Assembly (NCBI GenBank): GCA_964406465.1
Contig: CAYORT010000032.1
Span: 1 to 24,568 of the forward strand
Origin: JAHEZL01 sp964406465
GTDB taxonomy: Bacteria; Bacteroidota; Bacteroidia; Flavobacteriales_C; GCA-002722245
Direction of reading: 5' to 3'
Length of the DNA: 24,568 bases
How positions within the stretch are numbered: the stretch's first letter is position 1; every line of letters begins with the position of its first letter. The translations under genes were made by a program, and so were the position numbers. Below, one piece after another: positions 16,035-22,638 of the stretch. Below the pieces are notes generated by a model that worked only from the letters and a program-made list of their open reading frames with translations, searched no databases and was not told the DNA's origin.

Positions 16035-17273
16035 ATGAAATATTCAAAAGCGTTTATCCATACAGAAAGAACCATCAACGATAAGTTAGATGCAACAAGT
16101 CATAAATTAAGTATTCAAGCCGGATTGATTCAACAGGTTTCGGCAGGTTTGTATGATTTCTTGCCGCTCGGACACAAAGTTTTATCGAAAATAGAAAGTG
16201 TAATTCGTGAAGAATTAAACGCGATAGATTGCCAGGAAATCTCGATGCCCATCGTTCAACCAAAAGAATTGTGGGTAGAATCGGGTCGTTGGAACGTTTA
16301 CGGAAAAGAAATGTTGAAATTTCACAACCGCGACGAAAGAGAATTTTGTTTCGGTCCAACACACGAAGAAGTAGTTATCGATTTAGTACGCACCAAAGTA
16401 ACATCATACAAACAATTTCCTTTTACACTTTACCAAATTGGAAGAAAGTTTCGCGATGAAATGCGCCCTAAAAATGGATTGTTACGCGGTAAAGAATTCA
16501 TGATGAAAGATGCCTACAGTTTCCACACATCGAATGAAGATTTAGATAGAGAATACAACGCTTTGCGCACCGCTTACTTCAATATTTTTAATCGCTTAGG
16601 ATTGAAAGTTATTGGTATACCAGCCGACCCAGGAGAAATTGGTGGTGATGGTAGCGAAGAGATTGTAGCATTTTCAAAATTTGGTGAAGATTATTTCATC
16701 GAAGAAAATGGCGTTGCTACCAAAATTGAAGAAAATGAAGTAGAAAAATATTCGGCTACACACGAAGTGTATCGCGGTATTGAGGTGGGACACATCTTCA
16801 AACTAGGCACCAAATATTCATCTGCCATGAACTTCAATTTCGTGAACAGAGAAGGAAAAAAAGAACCTGTTATTATGGGTTGCTACGGTATTGGTGTGAG
16901 TAGAATTGTAAACGCCATTTTAGAGCAAAACAACGACGAAAAAGGAATCAAATGGCCAGTGGCTGTTGCACCTTACGTATTGTCGATTATTCCTTTAAAA
17001 TACCAAGGTTCTGAATTTGAAGCGGTGGCTTTAGAATTAGAAAAAGCTTTTGAAAAAGCAGGCGTTTCAACTTTAGTTGACGACCGCGATATGGGCATGG
17101 GCGCTAAAATTAAAGACAGCGATTTAATTGGTGTTCCATTTAAAATCATCTTAGGAAAACGTTTTAGCGAAGCCAAAGAATTCGAATTGGAATTTAGAGC
17201 AACTGGCGAGAAGAAAGTATTGGTGTATAAAGGAGAAGAGACGGTGAAAGAGATATTGGAGTTGATTAAATAA
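16035..17273 (+). CDS. proS: Prolyl-tRNA synthetase, bacterial type without the INS editing domain
   Basis: This class II synthetase charges tRNA-Pro with proline. The sequence follows the bacterial type: Q-V-S-A-G-L-Y-D-F-L-P-L-G (34-46), F-G-P-T-H-E-E-V (106-113), motif 2 F-R-D-E-M-R-P-K-N-G-L-L-R (139-151) with K-E-F-M-M-K-D-A-Y-S-F-H (153-164), motif 3 M-G-C-Y-G-I-G-V-S-R (281-290), and an anticodon-binding domain (D-D-R-D-M-G-M-G-A-K) at about 310-412. Between G-E-D (217) and E-V-G-H (250) only about 33 residues remain where the usual enzyme has an insertion of about 180. The 412-residue length thus matches the short, insertion-less forms known from alphaproteobacteria. Many Bacteroidota instead carry the eukaryote/archaeon-like ProRS, so this form is notable. 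A rho-independent terminator follows. Confidence 0.92.
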   Translation: MKYSKAFIHTERTINDKLDATSHKLSIQAGLIQQVSAGLYDFLPLGHKVLSKIESVIREELNAIDCQEISMPIVQPKELWVESGRWNVYGKEMLKFHNRDEREFCFGPTHEEVVIDLVRTKVTSYKQFPFTLYQIGRKFRDEMRPKNGLLRGKEFMMKDAYSFHTSNEDLDREYNALRTAYFNIFNRLGLKVIGIPADPGEIGGDGSEEIVAFSKFGEDYFIEENGVATKIEENEVEKYSATHEVYRGIEVGHIFKLGTKYSSAMNFNFVNREGKKEPVIMGCYGIGVSRIVNAILEQNNDEKGIKWPVAVAPYVLSIIPLKYQGSEFEAVALELEKAFEKAGVSTLVDDRDMGMGAKIKDSDLIGVPFKIILGKRFSEAKEFELEFRATGEKKVLVYKGEETVKEILELIK

Positions 17274-17275
17274 TT

Positions 17276-17362
17276 GTAGGGGCGAAAAATCTTTCGCCCT
17301 TTTTTTTTGTAAATAAAATATAATTAGTGATGCAATGAGGGCGAAAAATCTTTCGCCCCTAC
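17276..17362. repeat. Palindromic repeat element 3 (87 bp), overlapping a terminator and a gene end
   Basis: Arms 17276-17299 and 17339-17362 are reverse complements except at the loop. Each holds a perfect 8-bp hairpin with the stem GGGCGAAA / TTTCGCCC and loop AATC. The 20-base core is also a direct repeat, because the core is nearly its own complement. The 39 bases between the arms are A/T-rich. Confidence 0.88.
17280..17308 (+). terminator. Rho-independent terminator of proS
   Basis: Stem GGGCGAAA (17280-17287) pairs with TTTCGCCC (17292-17299), loop AATC, followed by nine T. It begins seven bases after the proS stop and is the left arm of element 3. Confidence 0.88.
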
Positions 17363-17998
17363 GTGCAACGCGATAATTTTCTCACACTCCTCTGCCCTAT
17401 TGTAAACCATTAGGTGTCCTCCTCCCTCAATCACCTCATTCGCTTTCACATATTTAAAAGGCAAAACATGGTCGTTTGTGCCATGAATATGAATCACATT
17501 GGGCGGTACAATTTCATTTTTCCAAAAAGGCAAGGTACGCACTGCCCATAACACAAAATTGGGTGATGCATCTTTTAGTAGATTTTTAACAAGTGTTTTG
17601 TCGTCTTCACTTTCAGCACCAATTAATTTGTAAAAAATTGCACCTCCTACTTTTAAAAATCTTCTTCTAAATAACTTTGGAATGCGCAAGGCAGCAGCCA
17701 AACGAATGGACAAAGGAAACTCTTTGTGGGTTTTACAAGATGAAATCAAAATCACCTTTTCCAATTTTTTGATTTTCGCAATTTCCACAGCAATCATTCC
17801 TCCCATCGATAATCCAATTAAAATTGCATCCTCTTCAACAATCTTCTTACTCATCTTTTGCGCATACGATTCAATGGTTTCACCATGCTCTGGGTCGAAC
17901 CAAGATAAATGAATCACTTTACAATGGGATAAATGCAACTTAGAGAAAACTCTTTCATCGGCACCTAAACCAGATATAAAGTAAACACATTGCTTCAT
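17324..17998 (-). CDS. Alpha/beta hydrolase whose C-terminus comes from a repeat
   Basis: The start chosen is ATG 17998 (M-K-Q-C-V-Y-F-I-S-G-L-G), giving 224 residues; the upstream TTG at 18019 is unlikely. A first beta strand ends in the oxyanion motif I-S-G-L-G-A-D. The nucleophile elbow is G-L-S-M-G-G with S64. The probable acid is D176 in H-G-T-N-D-H, and the probable base is H195 in G-G-G-H-L. The middle cap region (about 92-160) is helical. There is no signal peptide, so it is probably cytoplasmic. The substrate is unknown. The last residues, V-G-A-K-D-F-S-P-S-L-H-H, are encoded by the right arm of palindromic element 3, which also leads into the stop; without it the domain would end at about residue 211. 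Convergent with proS. Confidence 0.85.
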   Translation of the reverse strand: MKQCVYFISGLGADERVFSKLHLSHCKVIHLSWFDPEHGETIESYAQKMSKKIVEEDAILIGLSMGGMIAVEIAKIKKLEKVILISSCKTHKEFPLSIRLAAALRIPKLFRRRFLKVGGAIFYKLIGAESEDDKTLVKNLLKDASPNFVLWAVRTLPFWKNEIVPPNVIHIHGTNDHVLPFKYVKANEVIEGGGHLMVYNRAEECEKIIALHVGAKDFSPSLHH

Positions 17999-18076
17999 TG
18001 AGTAAAGGTAAATAAGCAAAACGAGCTATTAGAAAATAGGAGATAATTTTTTACTTTCAACCTTTAACTACTATTT

Positions 18077-18343
18077 ATGGAAAATCAAGAAACTACTACA
18101 ACAGAAAAAAAATCACCTTGGAAAGATTTTGGATACGCAGCATTGATGTTTGCTGTAGGTATCGGACTCTATTTCTTTTTCGATTATTTAGAAACAGAGG
18201 GTGAAGGGGCAAGAATGAACGCCATCATTGTTCTACTTTACGAATTACTAGGTAAAACAGGAGTGCTGTTAACATTTTGTGGTTTAGGAATCATCTTCCT
18301 ATTGTTGGGCTTAAATACGCTTAGAAAGAACAAAGCACAATAG
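18077..18343 (+). CDS. Small two-helix membrane protein, unknown
   Basis: This 88-residue protein has a polar N-terminus rich in E, T and K (1-17). Two membrane-spanning segments follow: about 19-37 (Y-A-A-L-M-F-A-V-G-I-G-L-Y-F-F-F) and about 57-80 (G-V-L-L-T-F-C-G-L-G-I-I-F-L-L-L-G). A short acidic loop lies between them and the tail is basic (R-K-N-K-A-Q). By the positive-inside rule the C-terminus is probably cytoplasmic. I do not recognise a family. It is divergent from the hydrolase gene and followed by the ydcH-like gene with a gap of about 90 bases. The size, steady hydrophobic pattern and clean boundaries make it a likely real gene. Confidence 0.75.
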   Translation: MENQETTTTEKKSPWKDFGYAALMFAVGIGLYFFFDYLETEGEGARMNAIIVLLYELLGKTGVLLTFCGLGIIFLLLGLNTLRKNKAQ

Positions 18344-18435
18344 TCTTTTTCCTGACAAATCACATCTTTTTCTCTGACCAATGTCTTATTTAAGGTTTAC
18401 TTTGTGTTGTAACATTGTGTATAAATTATTCAATT

Positions 18436-18666
18436 ATGGAAAAGCACAATTTAACACACGAATTCCCTCAGTATCAAGAGAAGATTCAACAACTTAAGGT
18501 AGAAAATGCTCATTTTAAAAAGTTAGCTAATGAGTATGATGAGGCGAACCATGCGGTGCATAGAATTGAAAGTGGTGCAGAGGTGACTACCGATGATCAT
18601 TTAAATGAATTAAGAAAACAACGCGTTCGTTTGAAAGATGAGTTGTATCAAATGCTAAATAACTAG
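18436..18666 (+). CDS. YdcH/DUF465-family small coiled-coil protein
   Basis: The 76-residue product starts at ATG 18436 with M-E-K-H-N-L-T-H-E-F-P-Q-Y-Q-E-K-I; the TTG at 18415 is not needed. The whole length fits the DUF465 (YdcH, SlyX-like) family: H-E-F-P at the start, H-F-K-K-L-A-N-E-Y-D-E-A-N-H-A-V-H-R-I-E in the middle, and L-R-K-Q-R-V-R-L-K-D-E-L-Y-Q-M-L at the end. These are small soluble proteins predicted to form a helical hairpin or coiled coil, and no clear function is known. It is followed after a few bases by the hairpin that covers the tsaB start. Confidence 0.9.
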   Translation: MEKHNLTHEFPQYQEKIQQLKVENAHFKKLANEYDEANHAVHRIESGAEVTTDDHLNELRKQRVRLKDELYQMLNN

Positions 18667-18674
18667 TATTAGTG

Positions 18675-18715
18675 AAGGCATGAAGTGAAAATTATCTATT
18701 TTTACTTCATGCCTT
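18675..18715 (+). promoter_or_regulatory. 17-bp hairpin over the tsaB start codon
   Basis: Bases 18675-18691 pair with 18699-18715 (16 Watson-Crick pairs and one G-T), with a 7-base loop. The ATG of tsaB (18709-18711) lies inside the right arm. No T run follows, so a classical terminator is unlikely. If the hairpin is present in a transcript reading through from the ydcH-like gene, it would hide the start codon. Confidence 0.6.
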
Positions 18716-19401
18716 ATATTCTTCATATAGATACCACTACTAAACTTTGCTCGGTTGCTCTTGCAAAAGATGGTGTTTTACTTTGTGTTAAAGAAGAATA
18801 CGACGAGCAATACTCTCATGCCGAAAAGTTAAATCTCTTTATTGAGGAAGCGCTCAAAGAAGAACAAATTACCCTAAAAGATTTAAGCGCCGTTGCGGTG
18901 AGTAAGGGTCCGGGCAGTTACACCGGCCTACGCATTGGCGTATCCACAGCAAAAGGCCTGTGCTACGGCCTAAACATTCCATTAATATCTACCGAAACAT
19001 TATTAAACCTCGCTTACGCTTGTCGCGAAAAAAACAACAAGCAAATGCAAGGAGGAGACATTCTAATTCCTATGCTCGATGCGCGCCGCATGGAAGTGTA
19101 TTCGCAAATTTTCGATTCTCAATTGAACAATATCAGAGCAATAAAGGCCGAAATTATAGATGAAAATTCGTTCAATGAGTACACGCAACAGCAAATATAT
19201 CTTTTTGGTGATGGCGCCATGAAATGTGCGGAAATACTGAACAAAGGCAATATTCATATCATTGAAAATATTCATCCTTCAGCACAATACATGATTACCT
19301 TTGCGCATCAAAAATTTGTGTCGAATGATTTCGAAAACCTAGCCTACTTTGAGCCATTCTACCTCAAAGACTTCGTGGCTGGTCCTTCAAAAAACAAATA
19401 A
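18709..19401 (+). CDS. tsaB: tRNA threonylcarbamoyladenosine biosynthesis protein TsaB
   Basis: TsaB is the non-catalytic partner of TsaD in the complex that makes the t6A37 modification of ANN-decoding tRNAs. The product has 230 residues, the family's normal size, if started at ATG 18709 (M-P-Y-I-L-H-I-D-T-T-T-K-L-C-S-V-A). The upstream GTG at 18685 would add eight residues not typical of the family. The key ASKHA-fold segments are I-D-T-T-T (7-11), the S-H-A-E-K-L (38-43) segment, V-S-K-G-P-G-S-Y-T-G-L-R-I-G (64-77), A-K-G-L-C-Y-G (81-87) and the M-L-D-A-R-R-M-E-V-Y motif (121-130). The start codon is buried in a hairpin. Confidence 0.93.
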   Translation: MPYILHIDTTTKLCSVALAKDGVLLCVKEEYDEQYSHAEKLNLFIEEALKEEQITLKDLSAVAVSKGPGSYTGLRIGVSTAKGLCYGLNIPLISTETLLNLAYACREKNNKQMQGGDILIPMLDARRMEVYSQIFDSQLNNIRAIKAEIIDENSFNEYTQQQIYLFGDGAMKCAEILNKGNIHIIENIHPSAQYMITFAHQKFVSNDFENLAYFEPFYLKDFVAGPSKNK

Positions 19402-19525
19402 TTTTTCTCTATTGTAACTTTTAGATTTTGTTTGGCTCTTACCAATACAAAAGAATCGGTTTGTATGTAAACCGTAATTAGATCCTTTTGAAATAAAATG
19501 TAGTAGTAGTTCTGTTTTCATAACG

Positions 19526-19557
19526 AAAGGCCAACCTTACCCCAAAGGTTGGTCTTT
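19526..19557 (-). terminator. Terminator hairpin between tsaB and the T9SS substrate gene
   Basis: A 13-bp stem with one G-T pair (19526-19538 with 19545-19557) and loop ACCCCA directly abuts the stop codon of the minus-strand gene. The flanks are only moderately T-rich on either strand, so it may act for both convergent genes. Confidence 0.7.
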
Positions 19558-21102
19558 CTATTTCTTGGTAAAATGAACAGTTTCAGAAAGAGAATTTTGA
19601 GCTAGTACTCTTACAAAGTAGTTTCCGGTCGACAAGTCCAATTCAGATAAAACAACTGAGTTTCCGCCTTCCACAAAAGAAGACTCCTTGCTAAACACCA
19701 CTTTACCTAAAGCATCAAATACCTCAATCTTTGCATTTCCTGCAGAGGGCATTTCAAAGTTTAGAATTGCGTTTTCTTCCATCGGATTAGGGTACATTGC
19801 CAATTGCAGCAAAGCATTTCCTGTAACGTAATCTACAACCGCTACATCAGAAAACTGAGTTGTTCCATCACTGTCAACTTCTTTGATTCTATAGTAGTTT
19901 AAACCTCTAGCAGGAGATTCATCAACGAATGAATAGTTGATTAAAGAATTGCTATAACCTGCAGCTTCCAATGATGAAATTGTCTCGAAATTTACACCAT
20001 CTACCGAACGCTGAATTTCGAAATATGCCGAATTTACCTCACTGGCTGTTTGCCAATTTAAATCGACATTCGCACCATTTTTTTCTGCAGAAAAATAAGT
20101 TAAATCAACCGGCAACAAATCTGATGACCCAAAGGCATACCATTGCGTGTTACTTGCCGAAGCGTTGGCATCTGTAGATACCCCAAGAGTAAAACCAGTT
20201 GCAGTTAATGCAGTAATTTGGGTAGTAGAATTTGCACCTGCAAAGGTGTATGAATTGTTACTCGCCATCACAGAAGTTTTATACCAACTTGTGGCATTGG
20301 GAGCAATCCCCTGGTCTTTTGCTATTAGGAAAACAGGATTACTTAAAGATGGCGATGAAGGTGTTTCGGTATGTGTTGCTGCAGTACCAGTATAAAAACC
20401 AGTGCTTCCAACATTAAAAGATACATAATGATAGGTCTCGGTTGTAGAAGCATAGGCGTGCACAGAAAAGCCTGTAGATGAGTAGGCATCTAAATACTCC
20501 TTATGCCAATCTACCGCACCAGTTCCATCCATCTTAAATACATTTGATGTGCTTCCTTTCATGCTCATTTGCGAATAATTTGGCCAAGTTGAAGAAGCAG
20601 GCATTGCCCAAACCATATATGGCTCATATCCTAACGTAATACTTTGTGTTGATCCTGTACCCGTAAATGTACCTACCGAAACAGCAGTTGCGGCAAAGGC
20701 TACATAATAATAAGTTGCAGAGCTGGTATTAGCATCAGCTGAATTGGTACCAACAGTAAATTGGCCCGAAGCCATTGCAGTAATATAATTTGAAACAAGA
20801 GCGCCAGATCCATTTAATTTTACTTTCCCTCCCATGGTGCTCGTTCCAATAAATGCAGTTGCAGAACCTACCTTTTGCACAAGTACCGCTACAGGTGTAA
20901 AACCTAAACCGGTAATATTTTGGGCAGTACCACCGTTTCCTGTGTAAGTACCAACAGCAATTTTCACAGCACTCAGTTTTTGAGGCAAAATTGATAGAAA
21001 TAAAATAATAGCGATAACTTTTACTGACTTTGCAAAAGCGCAAGAGTAAAATAAAGACAAGAAGTTAGAGGGTCTCTCAACCCCAATAGCAGTAGTATTC
21101 AT
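19558..21102 (-). CDS. T9SS substrate with three tandem beta-rich modules and a fibronectin-III-like domain
   Basis: The 514-residue protein begins with a long n-region and hydrophobic core (28-38, ending L-S-A at 43-45), read as a signal peptide. No later in-frame ATG exists near it. Residues about 46-138, 139-232 and 233-327 are three diverged copies of one module with the plan G-T-Y-T-G-N-G, then L-G-F-T-P-V-A-V-L-V, then G-F-T-V-G-T...N..S..Y.Y.AF. This plan is known from phage and bacterial surface proteins. Residues about 331-425 are a fibronectin-III-like domain (W-Q-T-A-S-E-V-N-S-A-Y-F-E-I-Q-R-S, L-N-Y-Y-R-I-K-E-V-D). Residues about 436-514 are a T9SS type A sorting domain (M-Y-P-N-P, G-N-Y-F-V-R-V-L). 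No catalytic motif is visible; a cell-surface or adhesive role is inferred. Confidence 0.85.
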   Translation of the reverse strand: MNTTAIGVERPSNFLSLFYSCAFAKSVKVIAIILFLSILPQKLSAVKIAVGTYTGNGGTAQNITGLGFTPVAVLVQKVGSATAFIGTSTMGGKVKLNGSGALVSNYITAMASGQFTVGTNSADANTSSATYYYVAFAATAVSVGTFTGTGSTQSITLGYEPYMVWAMPASSTWPNYSQMSMKGSTSNVFKMDGTGAVDWHKEYLDAYSSTGFSVHAYASTTETYHYVSFNVGSTGFYTGTAATHTETPSSPSLSNPVFLIAKDQGIAPNATSWYKTSVMASNNSYTFAGANSTTQITALTATGFTLGVSTDANASASNTQWYAFGSSDLLPVDLTYFSAEKNGANVDLNWQTASEVNSAYFEIQRSVDGVNFETISSLEAAGYSNSLINYSFVDESPARGLNYYRIKEVDSDGTTQFSDVAVVDYVTGNALLQLAMYPNPMEENAILNFEMPSAGNAKIEVFDALGKVVFSKESSFVEGGNSVVLSELDLSTGNYFVRVLAQNSLSETVHFTKK

Positions 21103-21204
21103 AAGTAGTAACGTAGCAGTTTAATCCCCTGTAATCGCAAATGCGTGGCGAAAGTACAACTTTACTCCAATAACGCGCAAGAAAAATTTATAAAATGTTG
21201 AAAA

Positions 21205-21642
21205 CTACTTCGTTACTGTGACAGCAGATGTGGAAACGGTATTGCTTTGATTGCCCGCTCTGTCTTTTACATAAATAGAAAAAGTAGCGCTTTCAGAATT
21301 CACCCCATCTGTGATTCCTGTGTTGGGCATGGCTATTGAGAGCTTTCCTTGAATGGCTATCGTTGAACCTGTAGGAGCTAGCTGTTGGACACGAAATTGG
21401 TAAATTACCCCATTTCTGTTGTCGGTTACAAACATATTCTTAACATCTGCTGTATTCTCCCCTAAATCGCCATCATTGTCTTTATAAGAAATGGTGATGG
21501 TAGCAGTTTGCTGTCCCACTTGCAGCGTGCTTGGTGTAATAGATATAAATTCAATTACAGGAGCAGTTGATGTCGTTTCTTTTTTACAAGAAAACATAAA
21601 GCATATTACTATTATGCTCAACCAACATTGAACATTGAACAT
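21205..21642 (-). CDS. Small lipoprotein with an Ig-like fold pattern, unknown role
   Basis: The 145-residue product has a short hydrophobic N-terminus leading to F-M-F-S-C-K-K-E, a Bacteroidota lipobox with C18 as the lipidated residue. The start ATG lies within a tandem heptamer repeat, so the first residues (F-N-V-Q-C-W) are repeat-encoded and the n-region lacks basic residues. The mature part carries S-Y-K-D-N-D-G-D-L-G-E-N (a possible calcium-binding loop) and beta strands with a late Y-V-K-D-R-A-G-N-Q-S. Such small lipoproteins are common in the phylum and have no defined function. It is the last gene of the right-hand operon, nine bases after the previous stop. Confidence 0.75.
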   Translation of the reverse strand: MFNVQCWLSIIVICFMFSCKKETTSTAPVIEFISITPSTLQVGQQTATITISYKDNDGDLGENTADVKNMFVTDNRNGVIYQFRVQQLAPTGSTIAIQGKLSIAMPNTGITDGVNSESATFSIYVKDRAGNQSNTVSTSAVTVTK

Positions 21643-21646
21643 TGAA
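21626..21646 (-). repeat. Three tandem copies of the heptamer TTCAATG at a start codon
   Basis: The minus strand carries three perfect TTCAATG units. Each unit holds an ATG in a different frame. Only the first (21640-21642) is in frame with the lipoprotein gene. Confidence 0.85.
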
Positions 21647-21651
21647 CTAAA

Positions 21652-22635
21652 TTACGGCTTAACATAAAATGACCAATAAGTTTTATATGGATCTATCACC
21701 TCGGTTTTAGGAAATTCTGCAGGTGTGTTGTGGTGGGCATCTTTAATATAAAAACGCATATACACCGTTGTATCGGTTAACAATCCTGTACTATTTACTT
21801 GCGAGTACCAGTAGCATTTTCCTCCAAAAACCAATTTAGTAGCATTAATGGTTTGTATAGGGGTTGAAAAATCATCTTTTTTATACGACAATTTTAACAC
21901 GCCTTGCGTTAAATTTTCGGTAGCGGTGCTATCATCGCTAATGGGCACAAAATCGCTTCCTGTGTAATTACCCGGCAACACGGTAATGGTTTGTCCCGAT
22001 GTTACATAAAACGCAAAATAATCCACATTATTCACGCGATTGTTCTTGTCGGAAATAACATTGAACTGTCCAGGAAACTTATCATCTAATGCTACCATAG
22101 CCTGGTAAAAAGGCTGTTTATTAGGATACTTCGCTGCGTTTGCATCTAAATTGGCTGCCCCGTCGTCAATCCACTTCTTAATTCTATCAATGTATTCTTG
22201 ATTCATAGGAATACCAATATTGTCTTGAGGCATTCTATCGTTTGTATTTACAAAACAGCAATTGGAAATTCGCTCATAAAGAACGCTCTTTGCCGATTGG
22301 TAAGGCAATACTCTAAAAGTAAAATCATTGTTGGCGTTGTTCTTAGTGATGGGTTGATAAACCATTGTTGAATAAGTTGATTCAACAGTTCTAAAATCGG
22401 GTTCGAAATGACCATCGTGACAGCCTGGTTTACCACATTGCGGAAAGAAGATATCTCGATGCAGCGCAACTATTGAATACTTATCTACCGCCACCTCATC
22501 GTCTTTTTTGCCGTAGTCAACAGCATCGTAAGGATTAGCAGGCGCAGGATCTTTTTTACATCCATTCATCGAAATCGCCATTGATACAATCAAGGCAGAA
22601 AAAACAATTAATATTTTAAGTTTTCTGGTCTTCAT
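21652..22635 (-). CDS. Cytochrome-c-like lipoprotein with CX4CH motif
   Basis: The 327-residue product has a lipoprotein signal (basic start, hydrophobic core, S-M-N-G-C with C26). The mature N-terminal part contains I-F-F-P-Q-C-G-K-P-G-C-H-D-G (63-75), a CX4CH variant of the heme c attachment motif. Later come N-D-R-M-P (132-136) and I-K-K-W-I-D-D-G-A (152-160), which match the methionine ligand and closing helix (MP...WI..GA) of PSCyt1-like cytochrome domains. Residues about 161-327 look beta-rich with no recognised family. It lies three bases after the stop of the Tat-exported protein. Heme binding is inferred; the four-residue spacing is non-canonical but recurs in C-x4-CH proteins of Bacteroidota. 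Function as an electron-transfer partner is a guess. Confidence 0.75.
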   Translation of the reverse strand: MKTRKLKILIVFSALIVSMAISMNGCKKDPAPANPYDAVDYGKKDDEVAVDKYSIVALHRDIFFPQCGKPGCHDGHFEPDFRTVESTYSTMVYQPITKNNANNDFTFRVLPYQSAKSVLYERISNCCFVNTNDRMPQDNIGIPMNQEYIDRIKKWIDDGAANLDANAAKYPNKQPFYQAMVALDDKFPGQFNVISDKNNRVNNVDYFAFYVTSGQTITVLPGNYTGSDFVPISDDSTATENLTQGVLKLSYKKDDFSTPIQTINATKLVFGGKCYWYSQVNSTGLLTDTTVYMRFYIKDAHHNTPAEFPKTEVIDPYKTYWSFYVKP

Positions 22636-22638
22636 AAT

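Noticed and set aside
16075..16459. Frames overlapping proS on both strands
   Set aside because: proS is certain over this stretch; the others are shadows.
17280..17299. Palindromic GGGCGAAA...TTTCGCCC as a transcription factor operator
   Set aside because: Its position after a stop codon, the following T run and the nearby second copy fit a terminator and repeat element better.
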